A stretch of DNA of 64,000 bases from Gaiellasilicea sp963749515. GTDB taxonomy: Bacteria; Actinomycetota; Thermoleophilia; Gaiellales; Gaiellaceae. Below are positions 52,858-61,581 of the stretch, piece by piece (position 1 is the first letter of the stretch; each line of letters begins with the position of its first letter). Location: contig CAVVMR010000001.1 of NCBI GenBank assembly GCA_963749515.1, forward strand, positions 1 to 64,000, written 5' to 3'. A model generated the notes under the pieces. It did no database searches and was not told the origin of the DNA. It worked only from the letters and a program-made list of their open reading frames with translations. Position numbers and translations under genes: made by a program.

Positions 52858-53724
52858 GTGACGACCAGGGAGCGATTGTTGGCCGGGACGCCTGTCACGG
52901 AGCGACGTCTTCAGGTGGCGGGAGTCTCGACGGCCGTGCTGGAGGGCGGCGACGGACAGCCGGTCGTCCTGCTGCACGGTGGGATCGAGTGCGGCGGCGT
53001 CTACTGGGCACCCGTCTTCTCCCGGCTCGCCGAGCGCCATCGGGTGGTCGTGCCCGACGTCCCCGGCCTCGGAGAGTCCAAGCCCGTAGCCCGGTTGGAC
53101 TCGGCGTCCTTCGACGCCTGGCTCACGGCGCTGATCGAGCAGACGTGCCTCGAGAAGCCGCTGCTCGTCGCGCACTCACTCGTCGGCAGCCTGGCCGCTC
53201 GGTACGCAACGCTGCACGGCGATGCGCTGCGGCAGCTGGTGATCTACGGGACGCCCGGCGTTGCGCCCTACCGGCTGCCGCTGGGATTGATGCTCGCAGC
53301 GATCCTGTTCGACCTGAGACCGTCCCAGCGCAACATGGACCGGTTCGCGCGCTGGGCGTTCCTCGACCCGGCTGTGACCCGCCGGCGGGACCCGGAGTGG
53401 CTCGGCGCATTCGATGCCTACAACCTGGCGCGTGGAGCCGTCCCGCACGTCAAGCAGACGATGAGGCACCTGATCAGGACGTGTACGAAACGGGTCCCCG
53501 ACGCCGACCTTCAGCGCATCGGGATTCCCGTGACCCTGATCTGGGGCCGGCACGACCGGATGGTGCCGTTGCGCGTCGGCGAGGTCGCGAGCTCGACGCA
53601 CGGCTGGCGCCTGCACGTGGTCGAGGACGCCGGCCACGTCCCTCACATCGAGCAGCCGGACGCGTTCGTGGCGGCGCTGCGCCCGGCCCTCGAACCACCG
53701 ACCGGAAAGGAGGCAGCAGCATGA
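52858..53724 (+). CDS. Alpha/beta-hydrolase
   Basis: 288 aa from GTG 52858. Oxyanion-hole motif VVLLHGGIECGG; triad Ser107 (VAHSLVGS), Asp233 (WGRHDRMVP) and His260 (EDAGHVPHIEQP). The nucleophile elbow is A-H-S-L-V rather than G-x-S-x-G, still sterically plausible. Substrate unknown. The stop overlaps the oxidase start by 4 nt (ATGA), so the two are coupled. Confidence 0.85.
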   Translation: MTTRERLLAGTPVTERRLQVAGVSTAVLEGGDGQPVVLLHGGIECGGVYWAPVFSRLAERHRVVVPDVPGLGESKPVARLDSASFDAWLTALIEQTCLEKPLLVAHSLVGSLAARYATLHGDALRQLVIYGTPGVAPYRLPLGLMLAAILFDLRPSQRNMDRFARWAFLDPAVTRRRDPEWLGAFDAYNLARGAVPHVKQTMRHLIRTCTKRVPDADLQRIGIPVTLIWGRHDRMVPLRVGEVASSTHGWRLHVVEDAGHVPHIEQPDAFVAALRPALEPPTGKEAAA

Positions 53725-55154
53725 GCACGAGCACGATCGACATGGCAGGACTCACGGGTGGATCGGTCAACCTGATGCCCGAGCACCTCGAGGAGCTGGA
53801 GACGGCAATCGAAGGGTCGATCCTTCGCTCCGGCGACGCGGGCTGGGACGACGCGGTGCTGGTCTGGAACGGGATGGTGGCCACGTCACCCGCGCTCGTC
53901 GTCCAGCCGGCAACGGCCGGCGACGTCTCTGCAGCCGTCGGGTTCGCGCGCGAGCACGGGCTGCTGCTCAGCATCAAGGGGGGCGGCCACAACATCGCCG
54001 GAACGTCGATCGCGGAACGGGGTCTCACGCTCGACATGTCCCGGATGCGCGACCTCACGGTCGATCCCGCCGCCAAGCTCGCGCACGTCGGGCCGGGCTG
54101 CCTGCTCCAGGACGTCGACCGGGCAACGCAGGAGCACGGGCTCGCGACGGTGCTCGGCTTCATCTCCGAGGTCGGCGTCGCCGGCCTCACGCTCGGAGGC
54201 GGCCTGGGCTACCTGGCCCGCCGCTTCGGCTGGACGGTCGACAACCTCGAGGAGGTCGAGATCGTCACCGCGGACGGCGAGATCCGGACGGCCAGCCGCG
54301 ACCAGAACGCCGACCTCTTCTGGGCGCTGCGCGGCGGCGGCGGCAACTTCGGGGTCGTCACGCGCTTCACGTTCCGCCTGCACGAGGTCGGGCCGACCGT
54401 CTACGGCGGGCTGATCGCCTGGCCCTTCGAGCGTGCCGACGAGATCCTCCACGCCTATCGCAGGATCACGACCGAGGCACCTCGCGAGCTGACCGTGTGG
54501 ATGCTCCTGATCCATGCACCGCCGGAGCCCTTCGTGCCCGAGGAGTGGCACGGCAAGAAGATCTGCGCCATGGCCGTCTGCTACTCCGGCGACCTGGACG
54601 CCACGGACGAGGTGCTCGCTCCGATCCGGGAACTCGGGAACCCGCTCGTCGACCTGCTCGAGGAGCAGCCCTACACCCAGGTGCAGTCCTATCTGGACGA
54701 GGCCGAGCCCAAGGGAAACCACTACTACTGGAAGACCGACTTCGTGGCGGAGCTGACCGACGACCTCCTGTCGGTCACCCGTGACCTGTTCGCCGAGTGC
54801 CAGATTCCCGGCGCCGAGCTTGGCTTCCTGCATCTCGGCGGGGCGCTCAACGAGCGCGACGAGGACGACGGGGCGATCGGCAATCGAGACGCCCAGTACA
54901 TGCACGGCGCGAACGGGATGTGGGACCCGGACGAGCCGAACGCGGACGCGTATCAGGAGTGGATCCGCGACGCCTGGATGCGGCTCCAACCGTTCTCGAC
55001 GGGCCGGACGTACATCAACTTCCAGACCGCTGACGAGGGAGACGACCGCATCCGAGCGACCTACGGAGCGAACTTCGAGCGTCTCGCCGAGGTCAAGAAG
55101 AAGTACGACCCCGACAACGTCTTTCGCGCCAACCGCAACATCCGGCCGGCATGA
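53721..55154 (+). CDS. FAD-linked oxidase, berberine-bridge-enzyme type
   Basis: 477 aa. PCMH FAD-binding fold: IKGGGHNIAGTSIAERG contains His90, the usual covalent flavin site, and GVAGLTLGGGLGYLARRFGWTVDN follows. The second covalent site, a Cys in the usual GxCxxVGVAG motif, reads GFISEVGVAG, so flavin would be bound through His only. The C-terminal BBE segment (YDPDNVFRANRNIRP) is present. These enzymes oxidise sugars, alkaloids or polyketide alcohols. ATGA overlaps couple it to the hydrolase before and the methyltransferase after. Confidence 0.9.
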   Translation: MSTSTIDMAGLTGGSVNLMPEHLEELETAIEGSILRSGDAGWDDAVLVWNGMVATSPALVVQPATAGDVSAAVGFAREHGLLLSIKGGGHNIAGTSIAERGLTLDMSRMRDLTVDPAAKLAHVGPGCLLQDVDRATQEHGLATVLGFISEVGVAGLTLGGGLGYLARRFGWTVDNLEEVEIVTADGEIRTASRDQNADLFWALRGGGGNFGVVTRFTFRLHEVGPTVYGGLIAWPFERADEILHAYRRITTEAPRELTVWMLLIHAPPEPFVPEEWHGKKICAMAVCYSGDLDATDEVLAPIRELGNPLVDLLEEQPYTQVQSYLDEAEPKGNHYYWKTDFVAELTDDLLSVTRDLFAECQIPGAELGFLHLGGALNERDEDDGAIGNRDAQYMHGANGMWDPDEPNADAYQEWIRDAWMRLQPFSTGRTYINFQTADEGDDRIRATYGANFERLAEVKKKYDPDNVFRANRNIRPA

Positions 55155-56021
55155 CAGCCGCGTCTGTTGCTCGAGGTGGCGTGGATCCCGAGGAGTGGAG
55201 TCGCTTCGTCTACGAGGTGGCGCAGGCGCTCGCGCCGGGCTGGGAACGGCACCGGGCGCGTATCGAGGAGACCATGTCGCCGGTACGGGAATGGATGATC
55301 GGAGAGCTTGCGCCCCAGCCGGGCGACACGGTGCTCGAACTGGCGGCCGGCGCCGGTGACACCGGCTTCGAAGCGGCCGCGCTCGTCGGCGAGCACGGCC
55401 GCCTGATCTCGACCGACTTCTCACCGGAGATGCTGGAGGTCGCCCGCCGCCGCGGCGCCGAAATCGGTCTCGACAGCGTGGACTACCGCGTGATCGACGC
55501 CGAGAGGATCGAGCTGGGCTCCGACTCGGTCGACGGCGTGCTCTGCCGGTTCGGGTACATGCTGATGGCGCAACCCGCGACGGCCTTCTCTGAGGCCCGC
55601 CGTGTGCTGCGCCCGGGTGGGCGCCTGGCACTGGCAGTCTGGGGCGCACCGGAGCGGAACCAGTGGCTCACGGCTCTCGCCGGGATTCTCGTCGAGCTAG
55701 GTCACGTGCCTCCACCAGAGCCCGGGGCTCCGAGTCCCTTCAGCCTGGCCGGCGAAGACGATCTCCGGGCGTTGCTCGAGGCTGCGGGCTTTGCCAGCGG
55801 TGCGAACGGAAGAGCTTCACGTGCACTTCGGCCATCGCGACCTGGACGACTACATCAGCTTCACCGCCGATACAGGAGGGCCGGTCGCACTTGTGCTCGG
55901 CGGGCTGTCCCCGGCACAGCGCGATGTACTCATCGGGCGGCTCGAAGGGGCGCTCGCCCCCTTCGCAACCGGTGGCGGCTACGTGCTCCCGGCTGCTGCT
56001 CTCGCGGCGGTTGCGAGTTAG
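55151..56021 (+). pseudogene. SAM-dependent methyltransferase with one frameshift near its C-terminus
   Basis: In frame from ATG 55151 to about 55800: motif I VLELAAGAGDTGFEAA, STDFSPEMLEVARRRG, and the post-motif RVLRPGGRLALAVWG identify a class I methyltransferase of the UbiE type. The expected C-terminus (TEELHVHFGHRDLDDYISF to ALAAVAS, stop 56021) is in the next frame. A single-base change near 55800 restores about 289 codons. The catalytic core is complete, so this could be an assembly error rather than a dead gene. Confidence 0.75.
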
Positions 56022-56040
56022 TCTTCGCCCGCTGGAGACG

Positions 56041-56502
56041 ATGGTGCGGATCGAGAGGTCGAGGGTCATCCCGGTTGAACGTGACGTCGGCTTCGACTAC
56101 ATCACGAAGCCGGCCAACTGGAGCGAGTTCTGGCCGGATCTCGTCGACATCCCGGACCTGGAGCAGACGAGGTGGCAGGAGCCCGGCGACACCGCGCGGC
56201 TGCAGATGCGGCTTGCCGGGCGTGTCACCGAGCTGCACATGACCCTCGACGAGCTCAGCCGGCCGGCGCTCGTTCGCTACCACTCCACCCAGAGAGGCGT
56301 GCCCGATGCGGTGCACGAGAGACGCTTCGAGCCCGCCGCCGAGGGGTTCGAGTACACGCTGGTCGTCGACTTCGAGCCGCGTCGCGGTCTTGCCGGACTG
56401 TTCGACCGGACCATCGTCCGTTACGCCGCGTCGCGCGCGCTGCGCCGGACACTCGACAACTTGACCGAGCGCCTCCCTCGCTCGGCTAGCCGAGCCACGT
56501 AA
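56041..56502 (+). CDS. SRPBCC-family (polyketide cyclase/dehydrase-like) protein
   Basis: 153 aa from ATG 56041, 19 nt after the methyltransferase. RSRVIPVERDVGFDYITKPANWSEFW is a START-like N-terminus; the C-terminal helix is VRYAASRALRRTLDNLTERL. It would bind a hydrophobic ligand. As the last gene of the operon it may act on the product of the oxidase and methyltransferase. Confidence 0.7.
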   Translation: MVRIERSRVIPVERDVGFDYITKPANWSEFWPDLVDIPDLEQTRWQEPGDTARLQMRLAGRVTELHMTLDELSRPALVRYHSTQRGVPDAVHERRFEPAAEGFEYTLVVDFEPRRGLAGLFDRTIVRYAASRALRRTLDNLTERLPRSASRAT

Positions 56503-56703
56503 TTCCGTACCTCTCTGATGCGCCGGCGTATGCCTCGGGCCCGAGAGTTCCGTCCGAGTGTGCCGCCGCGAGCTCGCGGAAGAAGCCGTCGAGCCCACCG
56601 GGCGTCGTGAGGACGAGAAGCCGGCCTTCGCCGGCGACGACACGCCGAAGGCCAGTCGCTCACCGCCGTCCGGGTCGAGTGCGAAGCCGAGTGCTCGGTC
56701 CAT
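56486..56703 (-). pseudogene. Remnant of a cupin-domain protein
   Basis: On the minus strand, GEGRLLVLTTPGGLDGFFREL to ASERYGITWLG (stop at 56486) matches the C-terminus of small cupin proteins, with the typical PGG-x-x-x-FF pattern. An ATG at 56703 begins a few codons (DRALGFALDPDGGERLAFG) in another frame. The beta-barrel itself is missing, so only a truncated, frameshifted remnant remains. It overlaps the end of the SRPBCC gene by 17 nt. Confidence 0.55.
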
Positions 56704-56726
56704 GGGCGAAAGCTAGCGCGAGAGCG

Positions 56727-57812
56727 TCAGGCGATCGTCTCCACCGGCATCGCCTCGGGCTGGCTGGCACGGGAGTCGATCTCCACGATCCGCCTCTCCG
56801 CCGCCGCGACGAGGATGCCGCGAGCGACGTCGACGACGTGCAGGCCGAGGCTTCCCGACGCGCGCTCGGGCCGGCCGGCCGCGATCGCCTCGACGAGCTC
56901 GTGTAGGCCGATACCGCGGACGTCCTGATCGCCGCGCGAGAGGAACGGGACGTCCTGCCAGCCCTCTCGTCCTCGACGCACGCGAACCGGCCCGTCGAAG
57001 CCGTTGGGGTCCGGGAACCAGATCACGCCCTCGGTGCCGTGGAGCTCGAGGTCGCAGACGTACTGGCCGTTCGTCTCGAAGCTCGCGACGAGGTTTGCGG
57101 TGACACCGCTCTCGAGCTCCATGGACGCCGTCGCGTGCGACGGCGTCAGCACACGAAACAGCTCTCCGGCCCGCGGCCCGATCTCGATCGTGCGCTCGCG
57201 CGTCCGAGTAGACGCGAAGCCGGCCACGCGTGCCACGGGGCCGAGCAGCGAGACGATGGCGCTCAGGTAGTACGGGCCCATGTCGAGCAGCGGGCCGGCT
57301 CCGTCCGCGAAGAAGATGTCCGGGTTCGGGTGCCAGGTCTCCTGCCCACCGACGAGCACCGCGGCGCTCACCGACAACGGCTCGCCGATTGCGCCCGCGT
57401 CGAGCAGCGCTCGGCCCGCCTGGTAGGGGCTCCCGAGGAACGTGTCCGGCGCGCAGCCGATCCGCAGCCCGAGCCGGTGCGCCTCGGCGACCAGCTCGGC
57501 CGCCGCCGCGGTCTCGGTGGCCAGCGGCTTCTCGGTGTAGACGTGCTTCCCGGCCGCGAGGCAGGCGCGGATGATGCTCACGTGTGCGCCGGGCGGCGTC
57601 AGATTGAGGACGACGTCGATCGACGAGTCCTCGATCAGTTCGTCTACCGACGCAACGCGGAGGTCGTGCGCCTCGGCCAGCGCTTCGGCCTGCGACCGAT
57701 CGAGATCGGCACAGGCGACGAGCTCGAAGGAGTCGAAGGCCTTGGAGCCCTCCGCGTACTGGCGGCTGATCACGCCGCAGCCGACGACGCCAACGCGCGC
57801 AGGCGTGTTCAT
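56727..57812 (-). CDS. Gfo/Idh/MocA-family oxidoreductase
   Basis: 361 aa. Rossmann motif VGVVGCGVISRQYAEG, second-strand acid VACADLD, the family EKPLA motif (VYTEKPLATET) with catalytic Lys, and a C-terminal beta-sheet substrate domain (LDMGPYYLSAIVSLLG with the usual GxYxx). Typical substrates are sugars, inositols or sugar nucleotides. ATG overlaps the isomerase stop (ATGA). Last gene of the Opp-type transporter operon. Confidence 0.9.
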   Translation of the reverse strand: MNTPARVGVVGCGVISRQYAEGSKAFDSFELVACADLDRSQAEALAEAHDLRVASVDELIEDSSIDVVLNLTPPGAHVSIIRACLAAGKHVYTEKPLATETAAAAELVAEAHRLGLRIGCAPDTFLGSPYQAGRALLDAGAIGEPLSVSAAVLVGGQETWHPNPDIFFADGAGPLLDMGPYYLSAIVSLLGPVARVAGFASTRTRERTIEIGPRAGELFRVLTPSHATASMELESGVTANLVASFETNGQYVCDLELHGTEGVIWFPDPNGFDGPVRVRRGREGWQDVPFLSRGDQDVRGIGLHELVEAIAAGRPERASGSLGLHVVDVARGILVAAAERRIVEIDSRASQPEAMPVETIA

Positions 57813-58558
57813 GCGGCCACGCTCGCGACCATCGCGGTCAGGGCCTCGAATGAGCGCCGGGCGGCCTCCAGAGGCGGTCCGTCCGTCTCGTCCTGCTCGA
57901 CGAGCAGCCATTCGGCGCCTGCCTCGACCGCGGACGGCGCGACGCGTTCGTAGCCGACCTCGCCGTCGCCGACTGGAGCGAACGAGCCGGGCTCGCGGCT
58001 GGAGAAGTCCTTCACGTGCACGAGTGGGCACCGGCCGCGGGCGCGTCCGAGGAGGGAGAGCGGGTCCGCGCCCGCGTACCAGGCCCAGCCGAGGTCGAGC
58101 TCGAGGAAGACCGCCTCAGCTGCGAGCAGGTCGTCCAGGAAGCTGGCGCCGTCGTCACGCAGCTTCACCTCGGCGTCGTGGTTGTGGAAGCCGAGCTCCA
58201 GCCCATGTGCCTTCGCCGAGACTGCGGCGGCGGTCAGACGGCGCACGAGACCCGGGCCGAGCTCGGAAGGGTCGACCCAGCTGACGGACAGCCGCCGCCA
58301 GCCGAGCGTCCCTGCCTCCGCGGCCAGGGCGGGCAGCTCCGACTCGACCGCATCGAGCGACGCATGTCGACCGCAAGCAACGAGCCCGGTATCGGCGAGC
58401 CAGGCGGCGACGTCGTCCGGCTCGTGGCCGTGGAGCTCGACGAGCTCGACGCCCTGGTAGCCGATTGCGGCCACCTCGCGCAGCGTCGACTCGAACGCGC
58501 GGTCGCACTCGCGCCGCACGGTCCAGAGCATCAGGCCGATGCGCGCGGTCTCAGACAT
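57809..58558 (-). CDS. Sugar phosphate isomerase/epimerase-like TIM-barrel protein
   Basis: 249 aa of the AP-endonuclease-2/xylose isomerase-like family. Metal-site residues are seen in GYQGVELVELHG, LGFHNHDAEVK, FLELDLGWAWYAGADP and PLVHVKDF. Members isomerise or epimerise keto sugars or dehydrate inositols. It is coupled to the transporter ATPase upstream (8-nt overlap) and to the Gfo/Idh/MocA gene downstream. Confidence 0.88.
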   Translation of the reverse strand: MSETARIGLMLWTVRRECDRAFESTLREVAAIGYQGVELVELHGHEPDDVAAWLADTGLVACGRHASLDAVESELPALAAEAGTLGWRRLSVSWVDPSELGPGLVRRLTAAAVSAKAHGLELGFHNHDAEVKLRDDGASFLDDLLAAEAVFLELDLGWAWYAGADPLSLLGRARGRCPLVHVKDFSSREPGSFAPVGDGEVGYERVAPSAVEAGAEWLLVEQDETDGPPLEAARRSFEALTAMVASVAA

Positions 58559-59549
58559 GGACGACGTCCGGAGCCGGCGCGGTCACATGACAGCGCGCTT
58601 TCTGGGCGGGACGGGCCTCGACGAGCTCCGGGGTGCGCTGCGAGCAGACCGAGATCGCGAGCGGACAGCGCTCGACGAAGCGACACCCGGCGACCGGATC
58701 GACCGCCCCGTACTGCGAGCGGCGCGGTCCGAACCCCTCGATTCTCGCGCCGGAGCGCGGATCGGGGACGGCTGAAAGGAGCAGGCGCGTGTACGGGTGC
58801 AGCGGATTCCGCAGCACCTCCTCCACCGGCCCCTGCTCGACGATCTGCCCGCCGTACATCACGAGCATCTCGTCCGCGACGTAGCGCGCGCTCGCGAGGT
58901 CGTGTGTCACGTAGAGGAAGGAGAGATCGCGCTCTTCCTTCAGCGTCAGCATCAGGTTCAGGATCCCGATCCGGATCGAGACGTCGAGCATCGAGGTGGG
59001 CTCGTCGGCGAGGATCACACGCGGCTCGACGGCGAGCGCCCGAGCGATCGCGACCCGCTGCCGCTGGCCGCCGGAGAGCTCGTGGGGGTACTTCGCCGCG
59101 TACGCGTCTGCGGGCACGAGGCCGACGGTCGAGAGCAGCTCGCGCACCCGGTCGGCGACGGCGTCCGGCGGCACGATGCGATGGATCTTCAGCGGCCGCT
59201 CAATGTGGTGCGCGATCGTCTTCACCGGATTCAGCGAGCCGAAGGGATCCTGGAAGATCATCTGCACCTGCGAGCGGTAGCGAAGGACGTCCTTGCGCCT
59301 CGTGGCGCGCGTCGCGTCGGCGCCCTCGTAGAAGACTGCGCCGGAGGTCGGGTCGTACAGCCGTGCGAGCATCCGCGCGACCGTGCTCTTGCCGCTGCCG
59401 CTCTCCCCCACGAGCGCGGTGATCGTCCCTGGCCGCAGCGTGAAGCTGACGTCGTCGACCGCGTGGAGCTTGGCCCCGCGTGCGAAGAGGCGCGTGCCGC
59501 CGGCGGCGAAGTGCTTCGTCAGGTGCTGGACGTCGAGTGCGGTGCTCAC
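58551..59549 (-). CDS. Opp/Dpp-type ABC transporter ATP-binding protein (OppF-like)
   Basis: 332 aa from GTG 59549 (4-nt GTGA overlap). Walker A GESGSGKST, signature LSGGQRQRVAIARAL, Walker B VILADEPTSMLDVS, YVTHDLASA. The C-terminal oligopeptide domain has cysteines in GCRFVERCPL and VCSQ. The open frame continues upstream through the partner gene but is not coding there. Confidence 0.9.
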   Translation of the reverse strand: MSTALDVQHLTKHFAAGGTRLFARGAKLHAVDDVSFTLRPGTITALVGESGSGKSTVARMLARLYDPTSGAVFYEGADATRATRRKDVLRYRSQVQMIFQDPFGSLNPVKTIAHHIERPLKIHRIVPPDAVADRVRELLSTVGLVPADAYAAKYPHELSGGQRQRVAIARALAVEPRVILADEPTSMLDVSIRIGILNLMLTLKEERDLSFLYVTHDLASARYVADEMLVMYGGQIVEQGPVEEVLRNPLHPYTRLLLSAVPDPRSGARIEGFGPRRSQYGAVDPVAGCRFVERCPLAISVCSQRTPELVEARPAQKARCHVTAPAPDVVHV

Positions 59550-60580
59550 GATGCGCCTTCGACGAGGTGGCAGGCGACGAAGTGACCCGGCGCGGCCCCT
59601 TTGAGGAGCGGCTTCTCGGCCACCTGCCGCGCGTAGAGCTGCTCGTCCGACGGAACGCAGTGCGGGCAGCGTGGATGGAAGCGGCAGCCGCTCGGCGGGT
59701 CGGCGAGGTCGGGCGGCATGCCGGGGATGCCGGTCATCCGCACGAGCGGGCCGGTGAGCGGCGGGAACGAGCTCAGCAGCCCCTGCGTGTACGGATGCTT
59801 CGCCTCGGCGAAGAGGTCGCGGGCCGCGGCCGTCTCGACGATCTCGCCGGCGTACATGATCCCGATCCGGTCGGCGAACTCGACGAGGAGGGAGAGGTCG
59901 TGTGTGATGAAGAGCACGGCGAAGTCGAGCTCTCGCTTCAGGGCCTCGAACTGCTGCAGGATCTCGCGCTGGACGACGACGTCGAGTGCCGTCGTCGGCT
60001 CGTCGAGGATCACGAGCTCCGGGCTGAGCGCGAGCGCCATCGCGATGATCACGCGCTGCCGCATGCCTCCGGAGAGCTCGTGCGGATACGAGCGAACGCG
60101 GGTGGGGTCGATCCCGACCATCTCGAGCAGCGAGCCGGCACGCACGAGCGACTGCTTCTTGGAGATGCGCTCGTGCGCGCGCATCATGTCGACGAACTGG
60201 TCGCCGACCCGGAGCACCGGGTTGAGCGCGTTCATCGCGCTCTGGAAGACCATCGAGACGTTGCGCCACCGATACTGGCGAAGCTCTTCGCGGCTCTTGG
60301 CAAGCAGGTTCTCGCCCCGGAAGAGGATCTCCCCGCCGCTCACACGGGCTGGCTCGCGGAGGATCTGCAGGATCGCATTGCCGGTGGTGCTCTTCCCACA
60401 CCCGGACTCGCCGGCGAGCCCGAAGATCTCGCCCGCGTGGATCTCGAGATCGACGTGGTCGACGGCGCGTACGCGCCTGCCCGGGGACTCATAGTCGACG
60501 ACGAGCCGACGCAGCTCCACGAGCAGCTCGCGCTTCACTGCGGCCGGCACGGACGCGGCTTCCCGATCGAGCACGGTCAC
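59546..60580 (-). CDS. Opp/Dpp-type ABC transporter ATP-binding protein (OppD-like)
   Basis: 344 aa. Walker A GESGCGKST, signature LSGGMRQRVIIAMAL, Walker B LVILDEPTTALDVV, FITHDLSLL; C-terminal PSGCRFHPRCPHC. GTG start in a 4-nt overlap with the permease stop. Confidence 0.92.
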   Translation of the reverse strand: MTVLDREAASVPAAVKRELLVELRRLVVDYESPGRRVRAVDHVDLEIHAGEIFGLAGESGCGKSTTGNAILQILREPARVSGGEILFRGENLLAKSREELRQYRWRNVSMVFQSAMNALNPVLRVGDQFVDMMRAHERISKKQSLVRAGSLLEMVGIDPTRVRSYPHELSGGMRQRVIIAMALALSPELVILDEPTTALDVVVQREILQQFEALKRELDFAVLFITHDLSLLVEFADRIGIMYAGEIVETAAARDLFAEAKHPYTQGLLSSFPPLTGPLVRMTGIPGMPPDLADPPSGCRFHPRCPHCVPSDEQLYARQVAEKPLLKGAAPGHFVACHLVEGAS

Positions 60581-61512
60581 TCGGCCTCCTGCGGTCGAGC
60601 GATCGCCGGACGGCCACCGAAGAGGCTACGCAGAACGCCGGGCCGGGTGCGCTTGCGGCGGAGGCGCGGATTCGACAGCTCGTCGATCCCGTAGTTCACG
60701 AGCACGAGCGAGGCGACCGAGAGGGCGAGCGCGAAGCCGGGGAAGAAGAAGTGCCACCACTCGCCCTGGAGAACGGCCGAGTTGTTCTGCGCCCAGTACA
60801 TCGTGGCGCCCCAGCTCGTCACGTTGATGTCGGCCAGGCCGAGGAACTCCAGGCCCGCTTCGAAGAGGATCGAGATGTAGAAGACGAGCAGGAAGGCCGC
60901 CGCGATCCGGCTGACCATGTTGGACATGATCTCGCTGAAGACGATGCGCCGGGTCGACTCGCCGGCCACCTTGGCCGCGAGCACGAAGTCGCGGTTCCGG
61001 AGCGACAGCGCCTGCCCGCGCAGGATTCGCGCCTCGATCGCCCAGGTCGAGAGACCGATGATCAGCACGAGCATCACAGGTCCCCGGTTCTCGACGAACG
61101 AGGCGATCACGATCAGCAGGGGCAGCGTCGGGATCACGAGGAAGACGTTGGTGACGAGGTTGATGACGTCGTCGACCCAGCCGCCGCGGTAGGCGGCGAG
61201 GAGTCCGAGGAACACGGCGATCGTCGTCGAGAGGATTGCCGCGAGCGCTCCGACCGCGAGGGACTGCCGCGCGCCCCAGACGACCTGCGAGAAGACGTCG
61301 TAGCCCTGATCGGTGGTGCCGAAGAAGAACTCCCGGCTCGGGGGCTGGCCGGGGAGCCCGACGATGTCGCTCGGAGTGTTCGTTGCGATCAACGGAGCGG
61401 CGAGCGCGCAGCCGACGATCGTGGCGAACATCGCGAGACCGAGGCGGGACTTCCAGTTCCCGAGCAGGAGGCGCGCCCAGAGCGGCATGCGGAAGCGGCC
61501 GGCGCGGGCCAC
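60577..61512 (-). CDS. Opp/Dpp-type ABC transporter permease (OppC-like)
   Basis: 311 aa from GTG 61512, the first start in this frame. Features: LLLGNWKSRLGLAMFATIVG, FFFGTTDQGYDVFSQVVWGAR, coupling loop AAKVAGESTRRIVFSEIMSNM, six helices. Unlike its neighbours it does not overlap the gene before it. A GTG in a GTGA overlap at 61585 begins SNLADLELVAPAGAEAEVAAL, a plausible OppC N-terminus, but in another frame; a one-base indel near 61515 would join them. Confidence 0.88.
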   Translation of the reverse strand: MARAGRFRMPLWARLLLGNWKSRLGLAMFATIVGCALAAPLIATNTPSDIVGLPGQPPSREFFFGTTDQGYDVFSQVVWGARQSLAVGALAAILSTTIAVFLGLLAAYRGGWVDDVINLVTNVFLVIPTLPLLIVIASFVENRGPVMLVLIIGLSTWAIEARILRGQALSLRNRDFVLAAKVAGESTRRIVFSEIMSNMVSRIAAAFLLVFYISILFEAGLEFLGLADINVTSWGATMYWAQNNSAVLQGEWWHFFFPGFALALSVASLVLVNYGIDELSNPRLRRKRTRPGVLRSLFGGRPAIARPQEAE

Positions 61513-61581
61513 CGAGCCCGAGGGCGGCGACCTCCGCTTCGGCGCCCGCGGGCGCGACGAGCTCGAGATCCGCGAGATTGC

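Noticed and set aside
51088..56502. A complete natural product biosynthetic gene cluster
   Set aside because: No polyketide synthase, NRPS, terpene cyclase or RiPP precursor is present in the flanking sequence, so only tailoring-like enzymes are claimed.
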